The notes under the pieces were generated by a model. That model was given only the letters and a program-made list of their open reading frames with translations, did not search any database and was not told where the DNA came from. A stretch of DNA of 64,000 bases, from NCBI RefSeq assembly GCF_019823065.1, contig NZ_CP081966.1:310001-374000 (forward strand), written 5' to 3'. Shown here in pieces: positions 43,857-53,928 of the stretch. The stretch's first letter is position 1. Every line of letters starts with the position of its first letter. The position numbers were made by a program, and so were the translations under genes. This stretch comes from Pseudomonas mosselii (GTDB lineage Bacteria; Pseudomonadota; Gammaproteobacteria; Pseudomonadales; Pseudomonadaceae).

Positions 43857-44666
43857 TCAGACGGTGGCCTTGGCCGACGGCTTACGGTTGTAGGCCCACC
43901 AGATCAGGAAGATGCCGCCGACGATCATCGGCACGCAGAGCAACTGACCCATGGTCAACCAGCCGAAGGCGATGTAGCCCAGCTGGGCGTCGGGTACCCG
44001 CACGAACTCCACGATGAAGCGGAAGATGCCGTAGAACAGTGCGAACATGCCGGAAACGGCCATGGTCGGGCGCGGCTTGCGCGAGTACAGCCAAAGGATG
44101 ACGAATAATGCCACACCTTCGAGGGCGAACTGGTACAGCTGCGACGGGTGACGCGGCAGCTGGGCCGGGTCGCTGAATGGTGGGAACACCATCGCCCACG
44201 GCACGTCGGTGACCTTGCCCCACAGCTCGGCGTTGATGAAGTTGCCGATACGCCCGGCGCCCAGGCCGATCGGCACCAGCGGCGCGACGAAGTCCATCAG
44301 CTCGAAGAAAGACTTGTTGTTGCGCTTGCCGAACCACAGCGCGGCCAGCATCACGCCGATGAAACCGCCGTGGAACGACATGCCGCCTTTCCACACCTCG
44401 AAGATCAAGGTCGGGTTGGCCAGGTACTGGTGCAGGTCGTAGAACAGCACGTAGCCCAGGCGCCCGCCGACGATCACCCCCATCGACAGCCAGAACACCA
44501 GGTCGGAGAGTTTCTCGCGGCTCCAGGTCGGGTCGAAGCGGTTCAACCGGCGCGAGGCCAGCAGCCAGGCGCCGCCGATGCCGATCAGGTACATCAGGCC
44601 GTACCAGTGGATTTTCAGTGGACCGAGGGCCACGGCCACCGGGTCGATCTGCGGGTAAGGCAGCAT
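43857..44666 (-). CDS. lgt: Prolipoprotein diacylglyceryl transferase
   Basis: A 269-aa inner-membrane enzyme with seven spans that adds diacylglycerol to lipobox cysteines. The Lgt signature is [15 protein letters not shown]; also [13 protein letters not shown] and [12 protein letters not shown] carry conserved catalytic-site residues. Neighbouring thyA fits the common lgt-thyA pairing in proteobacteria. Confidence 0.96.
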   Translation of the reverse strand: MLPYPQIDPVAVALGPLKIHWYGLMYLIGIGGAWLLASRRLNRFDPTWSREKLSDLVFWLSMGVIVGGRLGYVLFYDLHQYLANPTLIFEVWKGGMSFHGGFIGVMLAALWFGKRNNKSFFELMDFVAPLVPIGLGAGRIGNFINAELWGKVTDVPWAMVFPPFSDPAQLPRHPSQLYQFALEGVALFVILWLYSRKPRPTMAVSGMFALFYGIFRFIVEFVRVPDAQLGYIAFGWLTMGQLLCVPMIVGGIFLIWWAYNRKPSAKATV

Positions 44667-44682
44667 TGTCTTTCCTCTAGGT

Positions 44683-45465
44683 TCAGATAAGGAAGCTCAG
44701 TCCGACGCAGAACAGCAGCGCGGCGAACAGACGCTTGAGCACGCGCGGCGACAGCTTGTGCGCCAGACGCGCGCCGTAGCGGGCGAAGAACATGCTGGTG
44801 GCAGCGATGCCGACCAGCGCCGGAAGGTAGACGTAGCCCAGGCTGTGGGCCGGCAGGTGTTCCTCGTGCCAGCCCAGCCACATGAAGCCCAGGGCACTGG
44901 CCAGGGCGATCGGCAGGCCACAGGCCGACGAAGTCGCCACCGCCTGCTGCATGGGCAGGCTGCGCCAGGTGAGGAACGGCACGGTCAGCGAACCGCCACC
45001 GATGCCGAAGATGGCCGAGGCCCAGCCGATCACCCCGCCGGCGGCGGTCAACCCGGGCTTGCCGGGGATGCCGCGGCTGGCCTTGGGCTTGAGGTCCAGG
45101 GCCATCTGCGCGGCGATCACCAGGGCGAACACGCCGATGATCTTCTGCAGCATCGGGCCCTGGATGAGCGAGGCGGTCTTGGCCCCGACCAGCGCGCCGA
45201 GCAGGATGCCCACGGTCATCCAGGCGAAGATCGGCCACTGCACCGCCCCCTTGCGCTGGTGCTCGCGCACGGCATTGATCGAGGTGAAGACGATGGTCGC
45301 CAGCGACGTGCCGACCGCCAGGTGGGTCAGCACCGAAGGGTCGAAGCCCTGCAGGGTGAAGCTGAACACCAACACCGGCACGATGATGATGCCGCCACCA
45401 ACGCCGAACAGCCCGGCCAGCACGCCGGCGCAGGCGCCCAACAGCAGATAGAGAGCGAATTCCAT
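44683..45465 (-). CDS. TSUP-family (TauE/SafE) membrane protein
   Basis: A 260-aa membrane protein with seven to eight spans and two glycine-rich repeats: [16 protein letters not shown] and [18 protein letters not shown]. Family members export sulfite, sulfoacetate or related anions. ATG 45465 begins [10 protein letters not shown]; the ORF extends further upstream with no likely start. lgt begins 16 bases after its stop on the same strand. Confidence 0.85.
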   Translation of the reverse strand: MEFALYLLLGACAGVLAGLFGVGGGIIIVPVLVFSFTLQGFDPSVLTHLAVGTSLATIVFTSINAVREHQRKGAVQWPIFAWMTVGILLGALVGAKTASLIQGPMLQKIIGVFALVIAAQMALDLKPKASRGIPGKPGLTAAGGVIGWASAIFGIGGGSLTVPFLTWRSLPMQQAVATSSACGLPIALASALGFMWLGWHEEHLPAHSLGYVYLPALVGIAATSMFFARYGARLAHKLSPRVLKRLFAALLFCVGLSFLI

Positions 45466-45596
45466 TCGTGGCCCCAGTGGAAAACAATCCGGCATGGTAA
45501 CGGAAGCCAAGCCCGGCGCTCTAGTGAACTCTGTGTCAGATGATGGATAGCGGTCGGCGGCGCGGGTAGAGTGGCCAAAAACACAGGGGACAACCT

Positions 45597-46343
45597 ATGT
45601 GCCTGATCGTATTCGCCTGGCGGCCGGGGACGACTCGGCCGCTGATCGTCGCGGCCAACCGCGACGAGTTCTATGCCCGGCCGACACAGGCCCTGGCGGC
45701 CTGGGAGGATGCGCCGGGGGTGCATGCCGGGCGCGACCTGGAGGCCGGCGGCACCTGGCTTGGCGTGGGGCCGAACGGGCGCTTCGCCGCGCTGACCAAC
45801 ATCCGCGATCCGCGCCAGCCGCTGGGGCCGCGCTCACGGGGCGAGCTGGTGGCGGCGTACCTGCAGGGCGAGCTGGATGTCGAGGCCTACCTGGACCAGG
45901 TGGCCAGCCGCAGTGGGCAGTACTCGGGGTTCAACCTGCTGGTGGGCGATGGCGAGCGGCTGGGCTACCTGCATGCCCGTGAGGCCGCGCCGCGTCTGTT
46001 GGCGCCTGGGGTCTACGGGCTTTCGAACGCCGGGCTGGATACGCCGTGGCCCAAGCTGGTGAAGGCGCGTAGCGGGCTTGAGAGTTTGCTTGAGGCCGCC
46101 GATCCGCAACGGCTGTTGACCCTGCTGGGCGATGCGCAGCCCGCGTCGGATGGTGAGCTGCCGGAGACTGGCGTGGGGTTGACCACCGAAAGGTTGCTGT
46201 CGAGTGTGTTCATCGCCAGCCAGAACTATGGGACGCGGGCGAGCACGGTGCTGATCGTCGATGACCAGGGGCGGCGGCGGATGGTCGAGCGCAGTTTCGG
46301 GCCATTTGGTGGGCACCTGGGCGAGGTCAGCCTGGAGGTGTGA
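45597..46343 (+). CDS. NRDE-family protein (Ntn-hydrolase-like, transport and Golgi organisation 2 type)
   Basis: A 248-aa protein with the family's hallmarks: MCLIVFAW at the start, whose Cys2 would be the exposed nucleophile after Met removal, AANRDEFYARPT (the NRDE motif), and GGTWLGVGPNGRFAALTNIRDP. Substrate and role are unknown. It stands alone, divergent from the TSUP gene. Confidence 0.82.
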   Translation: MCLIVFAWRPGTTRPLIVAANRDEFYARPTQALAAWEDAPGVHAGRDLEAGGTWLGVGPNGRFAALTNIRDPRQPLGPRSRGELVAAYLQGELDVEAYLDQVASRSGQYSGFNLLVGDGERLGYLHAREAAPRLLAPGVYGLSNAGLDTPWPKLVKARSGLESLLEAADPQRLLTLLGDAQPASDGELPETGVGLTTERLLSSVFIASQNYGTRASTVLIVDDQGRRRMVERSFGPFGGHLGEVSLEV

Positions 46344-46351
46344 GTCCGACC

Positions 46352-46426
46352 TCATCGCGGGGCAAGCCCGCTCCCACGAGGCTCTTGCAGCAACTTTGCG
46401 GGAGCGGGCTTGCCCCGCGATGAGGC
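46352..46426. repeat. REP pair between the NRDE gene and ptsP
   Basis: Two inverted copies of the REP core CGGGGCAAGCCCGCTCCC, separated by about 25 bases, between converging genes; a probable bidirectional stop. Confidence 0.82.
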
Positions 46427-46438
46427 CGGTACCGACGA

Positions 46439-48712
46439 TCAAAGGGTCTTGTTAGGCCCGATCATTCGCGCCAGGCCAAGGTTCTTCAGCGCCAGTTGCA
46501 GCGAGCTGTGGATAACCTGCGGGTTGTCATGGCTCATGGCGTCGGCCAGCAGTTCCTTGGCTTTGCCCAGGTTGATCTGGCGCAGCATCCACTTCACCTT
46601 CGGCAGGTTGGTGGCGTTCATCGACAGGCTGTCGAAGCCCATGGCCATCAGCAAAATCGCCGCGGCCGGGTCACCGGCCATCTCGCCGCAGATGCTCACC
46701 GGCTTGCCTTCCTCGTGGGCGACGCTGACCACGGTCTGCAGGGCCTGCAGCACCGCCGGGTGCAGGTAGTCGTACAGGTCGGCGACCCGCGGATTGTTGC
46801 GGTCGACCGCCAGCAGGTACTGGGTCAGGTCGTTGGAACCGACCGAGAGGAAGTCGACCTGGCGCGCCAGTTCACGGGTCTGGTACACGGCGGCGGGAAT
46901 CTCCACCATCACCCCCACCGGCGGCATCGGCACGTCGGTGCCTTCGTCGCGCACCTCGCCCCAGGCACGGTGGATCAGGTGCTGGGCTTCTTCCAGCTCG
47001 TGGATGCCGGAGATCATCGGCAGCAGGATGCGCAGGTTGTTCAGGCCCTCGCTGGCCTTGAGCATGGCGCGGGTCTGCACCAGGAAGATTTCCGGATGAT
47101 CGAGGGTGACGCGGATGCCGCGCCAGCCGAGGAACGGGTTTTCTTCCTTGATCGGGAAGTACGACAGCGACTTGTCGCCACCGATGTCGAGGCTGCGCAT
47201 GGTCACCGGCAGCGGGTGGAACGCCTGCAACTGCTCGCGGTAGATCGCCAGCTGTTCCTTCTCGCTGGGGAAGCGCTGGTTGATCATGAACGGCACTTCG
47301 GTGCGATACAGGCCGACGCCCTCGGCGCCGCGCTGCTGGGCGCGGGCCACATCGGCGAGCAGGCCGGTGTTGACCCACAGCGGCATGCGATGGCCGTCCG
47401 GGGTGATGCACGGCAGCTCGCGCAGGGCGTCGAGGCCACGGGCCAGTTGGCGCTCCTCCTCGACCACATCGCTGTACTGCTTGCGCAGCACCTCGCCGGG
47501 GTTGGTGAACACCTCGCCCTTGTAGCCGTCGATGATCATCTCGATGCCGTCGGCCTTCGAATAGGGCAGGTCGACCACGCCCATGACGGTCGGGATGCCC
47601 ATGGCACGGGCAAGAATCGCCACATGGGAGTTGCCCGAGCCCAGTACCGAGACCAGGCCCACCAGCTTGCCTTCCGGCACCTCGCCGAGCATGGCCGGGG
47701 TCAGCTCTTCGCTGACCAGGATGGTGTTGTCCTGGTAGACCAGCGACTGCGAACGGGCTTCCTGCAGGTAGGCCAGCAGGCGCCGGCCCAGGTCCTTGAC
47801 GTCCGAGGCGCGCTCGCGCAGGTAGTCATCGTCCATCAGCTCGAAGCGGTTGACGTGCTCGCCGACCACCTGGCGCAGGGCGCCCTGGGCCCACTGGCCG
47901 GTCTTGATGACCTCGACCACCTCGCCACCGAGGGCGGCGTCCTCGAGCATCATCAGGTACACGTCGAACAACGCGCGCTCTTCGGGCCGCAGCTGGGTGG
48001 CGAGCTTGGCCGACAGCTTGCGCATGTCCTCGCGCACGCCTTCAAGGGCGTTGTTGAACAGCTTGAGTTCGTTGTCGATGTCCTCGACGGTGCGGTCCGG
48101 CACCACCTCGAGGTCGGCAGGCGGCAGCATCACCACCGAGCGGCCGACGGCGGCACCTGGAGAGCCCGGCACGCCGACGAAGCGGGCTTCCTGGATACCC
48201 TTGCCCTGGCGCCCCAGGCCGCGGATCGAACCGGTCGCCTCGGCATGGGCGATAACCCCGGCGAGCTGGGCGCTCATGGTGACCAGGAAGGCCTCTTCGC
48301 CTTCGTCGAACTGGCGGCGCTCCTTCTGCTGGATGACCAGTACCCCCACCACGCGGCGGTGGTGGATGATCGGCGCACCGAGGAAGGAGGCGAATTTCTC
48401 TTCGCCGGTCTCGGCGAAGTAGCGATAGCGGGGGTGGTCGGCGGCGTTCTCGAGGTTCAGTGGCTCCTCGCGGGTGCCGACCAGGCCGACCAGGCCTTCA
48501 TTGGGGGCCATGCTGACCTTGCCGATGGAGCGCTTGTTCAGGCCCTCGGTCGCCATCAGCACGAAGCGGTTGCTGTCCGGGTCGAGCAGGTAGACTGAGC
48601 AGACCTGGCTGCCCATCGCCTCCTTGACGCGCAAGACAATGATACCCAACGCCGTCTTGAGATCTTTGGCGGAGTTCACTTCCTGGACGATCTTGCGCAG
48701 CGTATTGAGCAT
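46439..48712 (-). CDS. ptsP: PEP-protein phosphotransferase PtsP (enzyme I-Ntr)
   Basis: A 757-aa enzyme. An N-terminal GAF domain (about residues 15-155, ALGIIVLRVKEAMGSQVCSVYLLD) senses nitrogen status; the PEP-utiliser domain holds the phosphohistidine in GSGNSHVAILARAMGIPTVMG, and the C-terminal barrel has GLYRTEVPFM, SLDIGGDKSLSYF and VSICGEMAGDP. It starts the PTS-Ntr phosphorelay to NPr and EIIA-Ntr. rppH lies 22 bases upstream on the same strand, the usual Pseudomonas order. Confidence 0.95.
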   Translation of the reverse strand: MLNTLRKIVQEVNSAKDLKTALGIIVLRVKEAMGSQVCSVYLLDPDSNRFVLMATEGLNKRSIGKVSMAPNEGLVGLVGTREEPLNLENAADHPRYRYFAETGEEKFASFLGAPIIHHRRVVGVLVIQQKERRQFDEGEEAFLVTMSAQLAGVIAHAEATGSIRGLGRQGKGIQEARFVGVPGSPGAAVGRSVVMLPPADLEVVPDRTVEDIDNELKLFNNALEGVREDMRKLSAKLATQLRPEERALFDVYLMMLEDAALGGEVVEVIKTGQWAQGALRQVVGEHVNRFELMDDDYLRERASDVKDLGRRLLAYLQEARSQSLVYQDNTILVSEELTPAMLGEVPEGKLVGLVSVLGSGNSHVAILARAMGIPTVMGVVDLPYSKADGIEMIIDGYKGEVFTNPGEVLRKQYSDVVEEERQLARGLDALRELPCITPDGHRMPLWVNTGLLADVARAQQRGAEGVGLYRTEVPFMINQRFPSEKEQLAIYREQLQAFHPLPVTMRSLDIGGDKSLSYFPIKEENPFLGWRGIRVTLDHPEIFLVQTRAMLKASEGLNNLRILLPMISGIHELEEAQHLIHRAWGEVRDEGTDVPMPPVGVMVEIPAAVYQTRELARQVDFLSVGSNDLTQYLLAVDRNNPRVADLYDYLHPAVLQALQTVVSVAHEEGKPVSICGEMAGDPAAAILLMAMGFDSLSMNATNLPKVKWMLRQINLGKAKELLADAMSHDNPQVIHSSLQLALKNLGLARMIGPNKTL

Positions 48713-48734
48713 GGCTCGGGGTCGGACTCCGTCG

Positions 48735-49214
48735 TCAGTCGCGCGTCAGCAGGCGCGGGGCTAGCTCTTTCAGGGCGCGGCGGTATACCTCGCGCTTGAA
48801 TGTCACCACCTGGCCCAGCGGATACCAGTAGCTGACCCAGCGCCAGCCATCGAATTCCGGTTTGCCGGTGAGGTCCATGCGCACCCGTTGCTCATTGCTC
48901 ACCAGGCGCAGCAGGAACCACTTTTGTTTCTGGCCAATGCACAGTGGCTGGCTGTGGGTGCGCACCAGGCGCTGGGGTAAACGATAACGCAACCAGCCAC
49001 GGGTGCAGGCAAGAATTTCCACATCCTGGCGCTCCAGGCCCACTTCTTCGTTCAGCTCGCGGTACAGGGCATCTTCCGGCGTCTCGTCAGGGTTGATACC
49101 ACCCTGGGGAAACTGCCAGGCATCCTGGTTGATCCGCCGAGCCCATAGCACCTGCCCGGCATCATTCGTGAGAATGATCCCGACATTGGGGCGAAAACCA
49201 TCCGGGTCGATCAC
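48735..49214 (-). CDS. rppH: RNA pyrophosphohydrolase RppH
   Basis: A 159-aa Nudix enzyme that removes pyrophosphate from 5' triphosphate RNA ends. The Nudix box is [23 protein letters not shown]. The start is GTG at 49214 giving [17 protein letters not shown], preceded by GAGGT; the longer frame from 49286 has no typical N-terminus. Followed by ptsP on the same strand. Confidence 0.93.
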   Translation of the reverse strand: MIDPDGFRPNVGIILTNDAGQVLWARRINQDAWQFPQGGINPDETPEDALYRELNEEVGLERQDVEILACTRGWLRYRLPQRLVRTHSQPLCIGQKQKWFLLRLVSNEQRVRMDLTGKPEFDGWRWVSYWYPLGQVVTFKREVYRRALKELAPRLLTRD

Positions 49215-49355
49215 GGCAGCAACCTCGCAAACGCATGTCAACGCATTGTTCCACAAAGCCCGAGCGCGCAGCAACGCGCCCGCCAAGCTTATGTGCAGCG
49301 AGGTGAAAACTCCGTATTCTGCGGGACTCTCCCGTGGCTGATGCGAGTGACCGCG

Positions 49356-50012
49356 ATGCGCCTGGCTTTATTCGACCTGGACAATACCCTCCTCGGTGGC
49401 GACAGCGACCATGCCTGGGGTGACTACCTATGCGAGCGGGGCATTCTCGATCCGATCGCCTATAAGCAACGCAACGACGCTTTCTACCAGGACTACCTCA
49501 ACGGCTCCCTGGATATGCAGGCCTACCTGGCCTTTTCCATGGAAATCCTCGCGGCCAGCGAGCCCGCGCAGTTGGAGCAGTGGCACCGCGAGTTCATGCG
49601 CGACTGCATCGAACCGATCATCCTGCCCAAGGCCCTGGCGTTGCTGCAGCAGCACCGCGAGGCGGGCGACCAACTGGTGATCATTACCGCCACCAACCGC
49701 TTTGTCACCGCGCCGATCGCCCACCGCCTGGGCGTGCGCGTACTGCTGGCGACCGAATGCGAAACGCAGGACGGGCGCTATACCGGGCGCAGTACCGATA
49801 TACCCTGTTTCCGTGAAGGCAAGGTGACGCGGCTTGCGCGCTGGATGCTGGAGAACGGGTTCGACCTGGAAGACAGCTACTTCTACAGCGACTCGCTGAA
49901 CGACGTGCCGTTGCTGGAGGTGGTGGCGAACCCGGTGGCGGTGGATCCGGATCCGAAGCTGCGGGCCGAGGCCGAGCGGCGGGGGTGGCCGGTGATTTCT
50001 CTTCGGCGTTGA
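49356..50012 (+). CDS. HAD-family phosphatase (SerB-like; PA0335-type histidinol-phosphatase candidate)
   Basis: A 218-aa HAD-IB phosphatase. Motif I is [13 protein letters not shown], motif II lies in VIITATNRF, and motif III/IV in KVTRL followed by [17 protein letters not shown] 49356 gives [14 protein letters not shown] 49341 is also possible. It diverges from rppH, matching the P. aeruginosa PA0335-PA0336-PA0337 order. PA0335 has been reported as a histidinol-phosphate phosphatase, so a role in histidine synthesis is possible. Confidence 0.85.
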   Translation: MRLALFDLDNTLLGGDSDHAWGDYLCERGILDPIAYKQRNDAFYQDYLNGSLDMQAYLAFSMEILAASEPAQLEQWHREFMRDCIEPIILPKALALLQQHREAGDQLVIITATNRFVTAPIAHRLGVRVLLATECETQDGRYTGRSTDIPCFREGKVTRLARWMLENGFDLEDSYFYSDSLNDVPLLEVVANPVAVDPDPKLRAEAERRGWPVISLRR

Positions 50013-50044
50013 GATCGGCGGGGCTGCAAAGCAGCCCACGGAGC

Positions 50045-50470
50045 CTAGATCGGCTTGGCGCCCATCAGGCCAGCAATGGACAGGAAGCAGACGCCACTGA
50101 ACAGCGCCAATGCCAAGGTGAACTTCAAACCCACGGTTTCAGCCTTGCGCAGCCGGTTGAGCCGCACTACCAGCCACCACACGGCAAACGCGCCCAGCGT
50201 ATAGATGATGCTGGACGCCAGCACCCAGGTCTGCCCCAGTGGCCAGCCGACCAGGTGCACCAGCCACCAGCCGGTGAACGGCATGCTCACCAGGCACAAT
50301 CCCATCAGCAGCCAGATGAACACCAGTGGTCGGCGCAACAGCTTGCCGTAGGCCTCGGCATCGCCCTGGCGGCGGGCGCGGACAGTCCAGATCGCCAGGC
50401 CCAGGCCACCCAGCAGCAACAGGGCGGTGGCGAGGATGTGCAGGGTCTTGAGGGTGGTCAGGTGTTCCAT
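50045..50470 (-). CDS. DUF2269 membrane protein
   Basis: A 141-aa protein with four membrane spans. The DUF2269 family pattern is visible as LKTLHILATALLLLGGLG with a conserved histidine, and GWWLVHLVGWPLGQTWVLAS. Function unknown. ilvA lies upstream on the same strand, separated by one REP copy. Confidence 0.8.
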   Translation of the reverse strand: MEHLTTLKTLHILATALLLLGGLGLAIWTVRARRQGDAEAYGKLLRRPLVFIWLLMGLCLVSMPFTGWWLVHLVGWPLGQTWVLASSIIYTLGAFAVWWLVVRLNRLRKAETVGLKFTLALALFSGVCFLSIAGLMGAKPI

Positions 50471-50498
50471 TTCGTGATCGTCCTTCTGGCTGGTGGCT

Positions 50499-50526
50499 TC
50501 ATCGCGGGGCTAGCCCGCTCCCACGA
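50499..50526. repeat. Single REP copy between ilvA and the DUF2269 gene
   Basis: One REP element with core CATCGCGGGGCTAGCCCGCTCCCAC; only a short hairpin can form. Confidence 0.65.
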
Positions 50527-50542
50527 GGTCCGTTTGGCGTGT

Positions 50543-52057
50543 TCAGCCCAAGAATAGCTGGTAGGCCGGATTCTCGGTCTCGTCCCAGTACGGATAGCCG
50601 ATCTTGGCCAGCGCCGCTGGCACCAGGTGGCGCTCCTCCTCCGGCACCTGCAGGCCCGCGACCACCCGGCCATCGGCGGCGCCGTGGTTGCGGTAGTGGA
50701 ACATCGAGATATTCCAGCGCCCACCCAGCTTGTTGAGGAAGTTGAACAGCGCGCCCGGCCGCTCGGGGAACTCGAAGCGCAGCACCATCTCGTCGCTGGC
50801 CCCGGCCGAGTGGCCACCGACCATGTGGCGGATGTGCAGCTTGGCCAGCTCGTTGTCGGTCAGGTCGGTAACCGGGAAGCCTTGTTCGGTCAACTGCTGG
50901 ACCAACGCCGCGCGCGGGTCGGTTTCGGGGTGGGTCTGCACACCGACGAAGATATGCGCCTCGTCCGAGGTGTGCTTGCGGTAGTTGAACTCGGTGATCT
51001 GGCGCTTGCCGATGGCTTCGCAGAAGGCCTTGAAGCTCCCCGGGCGCTCGGGAATGGTCACGGCGATGATCGCCTCGCGCTTCTCGCCAAGTTCGGCGCG
51101 CTCGGCCACATGGCGCAGGCGGTCGAAATTGACGTTGGCACCCGAGTCGATGGCCACCAGGGTCTGCCCGGCAACGCCCTTGAGCTCGACGTATTTCTTG
51201 ATACCGGCCACGCCCAGTGCGCCTGCAGGTTCTGTGATCGAGCGGGTATCGTCGTAGATATCCTTGATCGCCGCGCAGATCTCGTCGGTGCTGACGGTGA
51301 TCACCTCGTCTACATGGTGACGGCAGATGTCGAAGGTGTGCTGGCCGATCTGCGCCACCGCCACGCCGTCGGCGAACAGGCCGACCTGCGGCAGCACCAC
51401 GCGCTCGCCTGCGGCCATGGCCGCCTGCAGGCAGTTTGAGTCGTCCGGCTCGACGCCGATCACCTTGATCTCGGGGCGCAAGTACTTCACGTACGCCGCG
51501 ATGCCGGCGATAAGCCCGCCGCCGCCGACCGGCACGAAGATCGCGTCCAGCTGGCCCGGGTGCTGGCGCAGGATTTCCATGGCCACGGTGCCTTGCCCGG
51601 CGATGGTGTGCGGATCGTCGTAGGGGTGGATGTAGACGAAGCCCTTCTCCTCCACCAGCTTCAGCGAGTAGGCCAGTGCCTCGGGGAAGGTGTCGCCGTG
51701 CAGCACCACCTTGCCGCCCCGCGAGCGCACGCCTTCGATCTTGATCTCCGGGGTGGTCTTGGGCATGACGATGGTCGCCTTGATCCCCAGCTCCCGCGCC
51801 GCCAGGGCCAGGCCTTGGGCGTGGTTGCCGGCGGAAGCGGTGACCACGCCGCGGGCCAGTTCCTCGGCGCTCAGTTGCGCGAGTTTGTTGTAGGCCCCGC
51901 GGATCTTGAACGAGAACACCGGCTGCAGGTCCTCGCGCTTGAGCAGCACGGTGTTGCCCAGGCGCTTGCTCAACTGCCCGGCGCTGTGCAGCGGGGTTTC
52001 GACGGCAACGTCGTAGACGCGCGAGGTGAGGATCTTCTTGACGTACTGTTCGAGCAT
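50543..52057 (-). CDS. ilvA: Threonine ammonia-lyase (biosynthetic)
   Basis: A 504-aa PLP enzyme that turns threonine into 2-oxobutyrate, the first step of isoleucine synthesis. The PLP lysine lies in [12 protein letters not shown], the cofactor phosphate loop is [11 protein letters not shown], and ASAGNHAQG is the substrate loop. The C-terminal third holds two ACT-like domains (from about residue 325) for isoleucine feedback, giving the long biosynthetic form. Divergent from rpiA. Confidence 0.95.
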   Translation of the reverse strand: MLEQYVKKILTSRVYDVAVETPLHSAGQLSKRLGNTVLLKREDLQPVFSFKIRGAYNKLAQLSAEELARGVVTASAGNHAQGLALAARELGIKATIVMPKTTPEIKIEGVRSRGGKVVLHGDTFPEALAYSLKLVEEKGFVYIHPYDDPHTIAGQGTVAMEILRQHPGQLDAIFVPVGGGGLIAGIAAYVKYLRPEIKVIGVEPDDSNCLQAAMAAGERVVLPQVGLFADGVAVAQIGQHTFDICRHHVDEVITVSTDEICAAIKDIYDDTRSITEPAGALGVAGIKKYVELKGVAGQTLVAIDSGANVNFDRLRHVAERAELGEKREAIIAVTIPERPGSFKAFCEAIGKRQITEFNYRKHTSDEAHIFVGVQTHPETDPRAALVQQLTEQGFPVTDLTDNELAKLHIRHMVGGHSAGASDEMVLRFEFPERPGALFNFLNKLGGRWNISMFHYRNHGAADGRVVAGLQVPEEERHLVPAALAKIGYPYWDETENPAYQLFLG

Positions 52058-52190
52058 CGGAAAGCATCACTGGGCCGCGGGACAAGGGCTGGGAGTCTAC
52101 CGCAGCGTCACGTCGGGCGACCACAGCAAAGCCGCCGGAGCCGTTATACTAGGCAACTTTGAAATCCGCCCAGCCCCTCCCGGAGCCCGC

Positions 52191-52865
52191 ATGACCCAGG
52201 ACCAACTCAAACAGGCCGTCGCCCAGGCCGCCGTCGATCTCATCCTGCCGAAACTGGATGAGAAAAGCGTCGTCGGCGTCGGTACCGGTTCGACCGCCAA
52301 CTTCTTCATCGACGCCCTGGCCCAGCACAAGACCGCCTTCGATGGCGCCGTCGCCAGCTCCGAAGCCACCGCTCAGCGCCTGAAGGGCCATGGCATCCCG
52401 GTCTACGAGCTGAACAGCGTCAGCGAGCTGGAGTTCTACGTCGACGGCGCCGACGAGAGCGACGCCCACCTCAACCTGATCAAGGGCGGCGGTGCGGCCC
52501 TGACCCGGGAGAAGATCGTCGCGGCGGTGGCCAAGACCTTCATTTGCATCGCCGACGCCAGCAAGCTCGTACCGGTGCTCGGCGCCTTCCCGCTGCCGGT
52601 CGAGGTGATTCCGATGGCCCGCAGCCATGTGGCGCGCCAGCTGGTCAAGCTGGGCGGTGACCCGGTCTACCGTGAAGGCGTGGTGACCGACAACGGCAAC
52701 GTCATTCTGGATGTGCACAACCTGCAGATCACCAACCCGGTGGAGCTGGAAAGCCAGATCAACGCCATTGTCGGCGTGGTCACCAATGGCCTGTTCGCGG
52801 CGCGTCCTGCGGATGTGCTGTTGCTGGGGACCGCAGAAGGCGTGAAGACCCTCAAGGCCGAGTAA
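52191..52865 (+). CDS. rpiA: Ribose-5-phosphate isomerase A
   Basis: A 224-aa enzyme interconverting ribose-5-phosphate and ribulose-5-phosphate. Family motifs: [41 protein letters not shown], and a C-terminal [18 protein letters not shown]. The ATG at 52191 starts [10 protein letters not shown]; the much longer frame upstream is discarded. ilvA and rpiA are divergent, as often in pseudomonads. Confidence 0.96.
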   Translation: MTQDQLKQAVAQAAVDLILPKLDEKSVVGVGTGSTANFFIDALAQHKTAFDGAVASSEATAQRLKGHGIPVYELNSVSELEFYVDGADESDAHLNLIKGGGAALTREKIVAAVAKTFICIADASKLVPVLGAFPLPVEVIPMARSHVARQLVKLGGDPVYREGVVTDNGNVILDVHNLQITNPVELESQINAIVGVVTNGLFAARPADVLLLGTAEGVKTLKAE

Positions 52866-52867
52866 GC

Positions 52868-52922
52868 CTCATCGCGGGGCAAGCCCGCTCCCATGGTGGG
52901 AGCCGGCTTGCCCCGCGATAGC
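52868..52922. repeat. REP pair after rpiA
   Basis: Two inverted REP copies around GGGGCAAGCCCGCTCCCAT, almost back-to-back, forming a compact hairpin between converging genes. Confidence 0.82.
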
Positions 52923-52936
52923 GTCAGCCCAGGCAA

Positions 52937-53842
52937 TCAATCAGCCGGCTGCTTGAACACATAGAACAGGTTCGGCTCGCTGACCAGGTAAATGGTCCCA
53001 GCGTCATCCATCGCAATCCCCTCCGCCTGCGGCACGGTCTGCTTCAAACCCTGAGACCCCTTGCGCAGCGACAGCGTGCTCAGCGGCCTGCCCTCCACAT
53101 CCAGCTCCAGCACCAACCGCGACTCGTCCGACAGCGCCAGCAGGTGTCCGCTGCGTTCGTCGAACTGCAGGCTCGACAGGTCCCTCACGAACAGCCGCCG
53201 GTCACGCTTGCGGTCCTGCACCACATGCACGGCATAGGGCTTGTCGGGGTTGTCATGGGGAAAACCATGCACCTCGTAGATCATCATCGGATCCCGCTCC
53301 TTGGCCACGAACAGGCGCTTGCCCGCCGAGTCGTAGGCCAGTCCCTCGAAGCCCTTGTTGCCATTGAGACCGATGCCAAGGGACAGCTGCTCGGCATCGC
53401 TGGCGTCGAGGAACAGGGTGTCGTCGTCCAGGCGCACGCGAATCAGCCGCTGCTGGCGCTCGTCGGTGATCACGTAGCTGTTGGGTCCCACATACTCTAC
53501 CGCCTCGGGGTCACCGAAGCCGGTCAGCGGCACGCGGCGCAGGATACGGCCGTCCAGCGACAGCTCGATCAGCTCCGAGCGGGCATTGGTGACGGTGAAC
53601 AGGCTCTTGCGGTCGGGATCGTAGGTCAGCGCCGAGATGTCGTCGTCCAGCCCGACGATGGGCTGCGCTTCGATCGCCACCCGGTAGCGATCCAGGCCGA
53701 TGCTTTGTTCGGCCGGTTGCCACCAGGTCTTGAGGTTGAACCAGCCGCGCTCGAACAGGCGGAACTCATGCCCGGCAGCAGCCAGGACGAGCAGGACAAC
53801 AAGCACGATGAAGGCGAAGATCAGGCGAAGGTGGCGGCGCAT
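52937..53842 (-). CDS. SdiA-regulated-type beta-propeller protein, copy 1
   Basis: A 301-aa protein with one N-terminal membrane anchor (RLIFAFIVLVVLLVLAAAGHEF). The rest is a predicted six-bladed propeller in the periplasm: DDISALTYDPDRKSLFTVTN, GNKGFEGLAYDSAGKRLFVAKE, and PQAEGIAMDDAGTIYLVSEPN are repeats of a D/G-rich blade. This is the SdiA-regulated family, of unknown function, related to NHL-type proteins. It lies next to a paralogue with the same layout. Confidence 0.78.
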   Translation of the reverse strand: MRRHLRLIFAFIVLVVLLVLAAAGHEFRLFERGWFNLKTWWQPAEQSIGLDRYRVAIEAQPIVGLDDDISALTYDPDRKSLFTVTNARSELIELSLDGRILRRVPLTGFGDPEAVEYVGPNSYVITDERQQRLIRVRLDDDTLFLDASDAEQLSLGIGLNGNKGFEGLAYDSAGKRLFVAKERDPMMIYEVHGFPHDNPDKPYAVHVVQDRKRDRRLFVRDLSSLQFDERSGHLLALSDESRLVLELDVEGRPLSTLSLRKGSQGLKQTVPQAEGIAMDDAGTIYLVSEPNLFYVFKQPAD

Positions 53843-53928
53843 GCGGACGGACTCGGCGAAAGGAGCGCGTAGCTAACCACTATCAACTGAAGCAAAGCTT
53901 AATGCCATCATCAGGAAAGTCTGGCAGT

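Noticed and set aside
46496..48598. 700-aa frame opposite ptsP
   Set aside because: Antisense shadow; composition dominated by His, Gln, Val and Asp with no recognisable fold.
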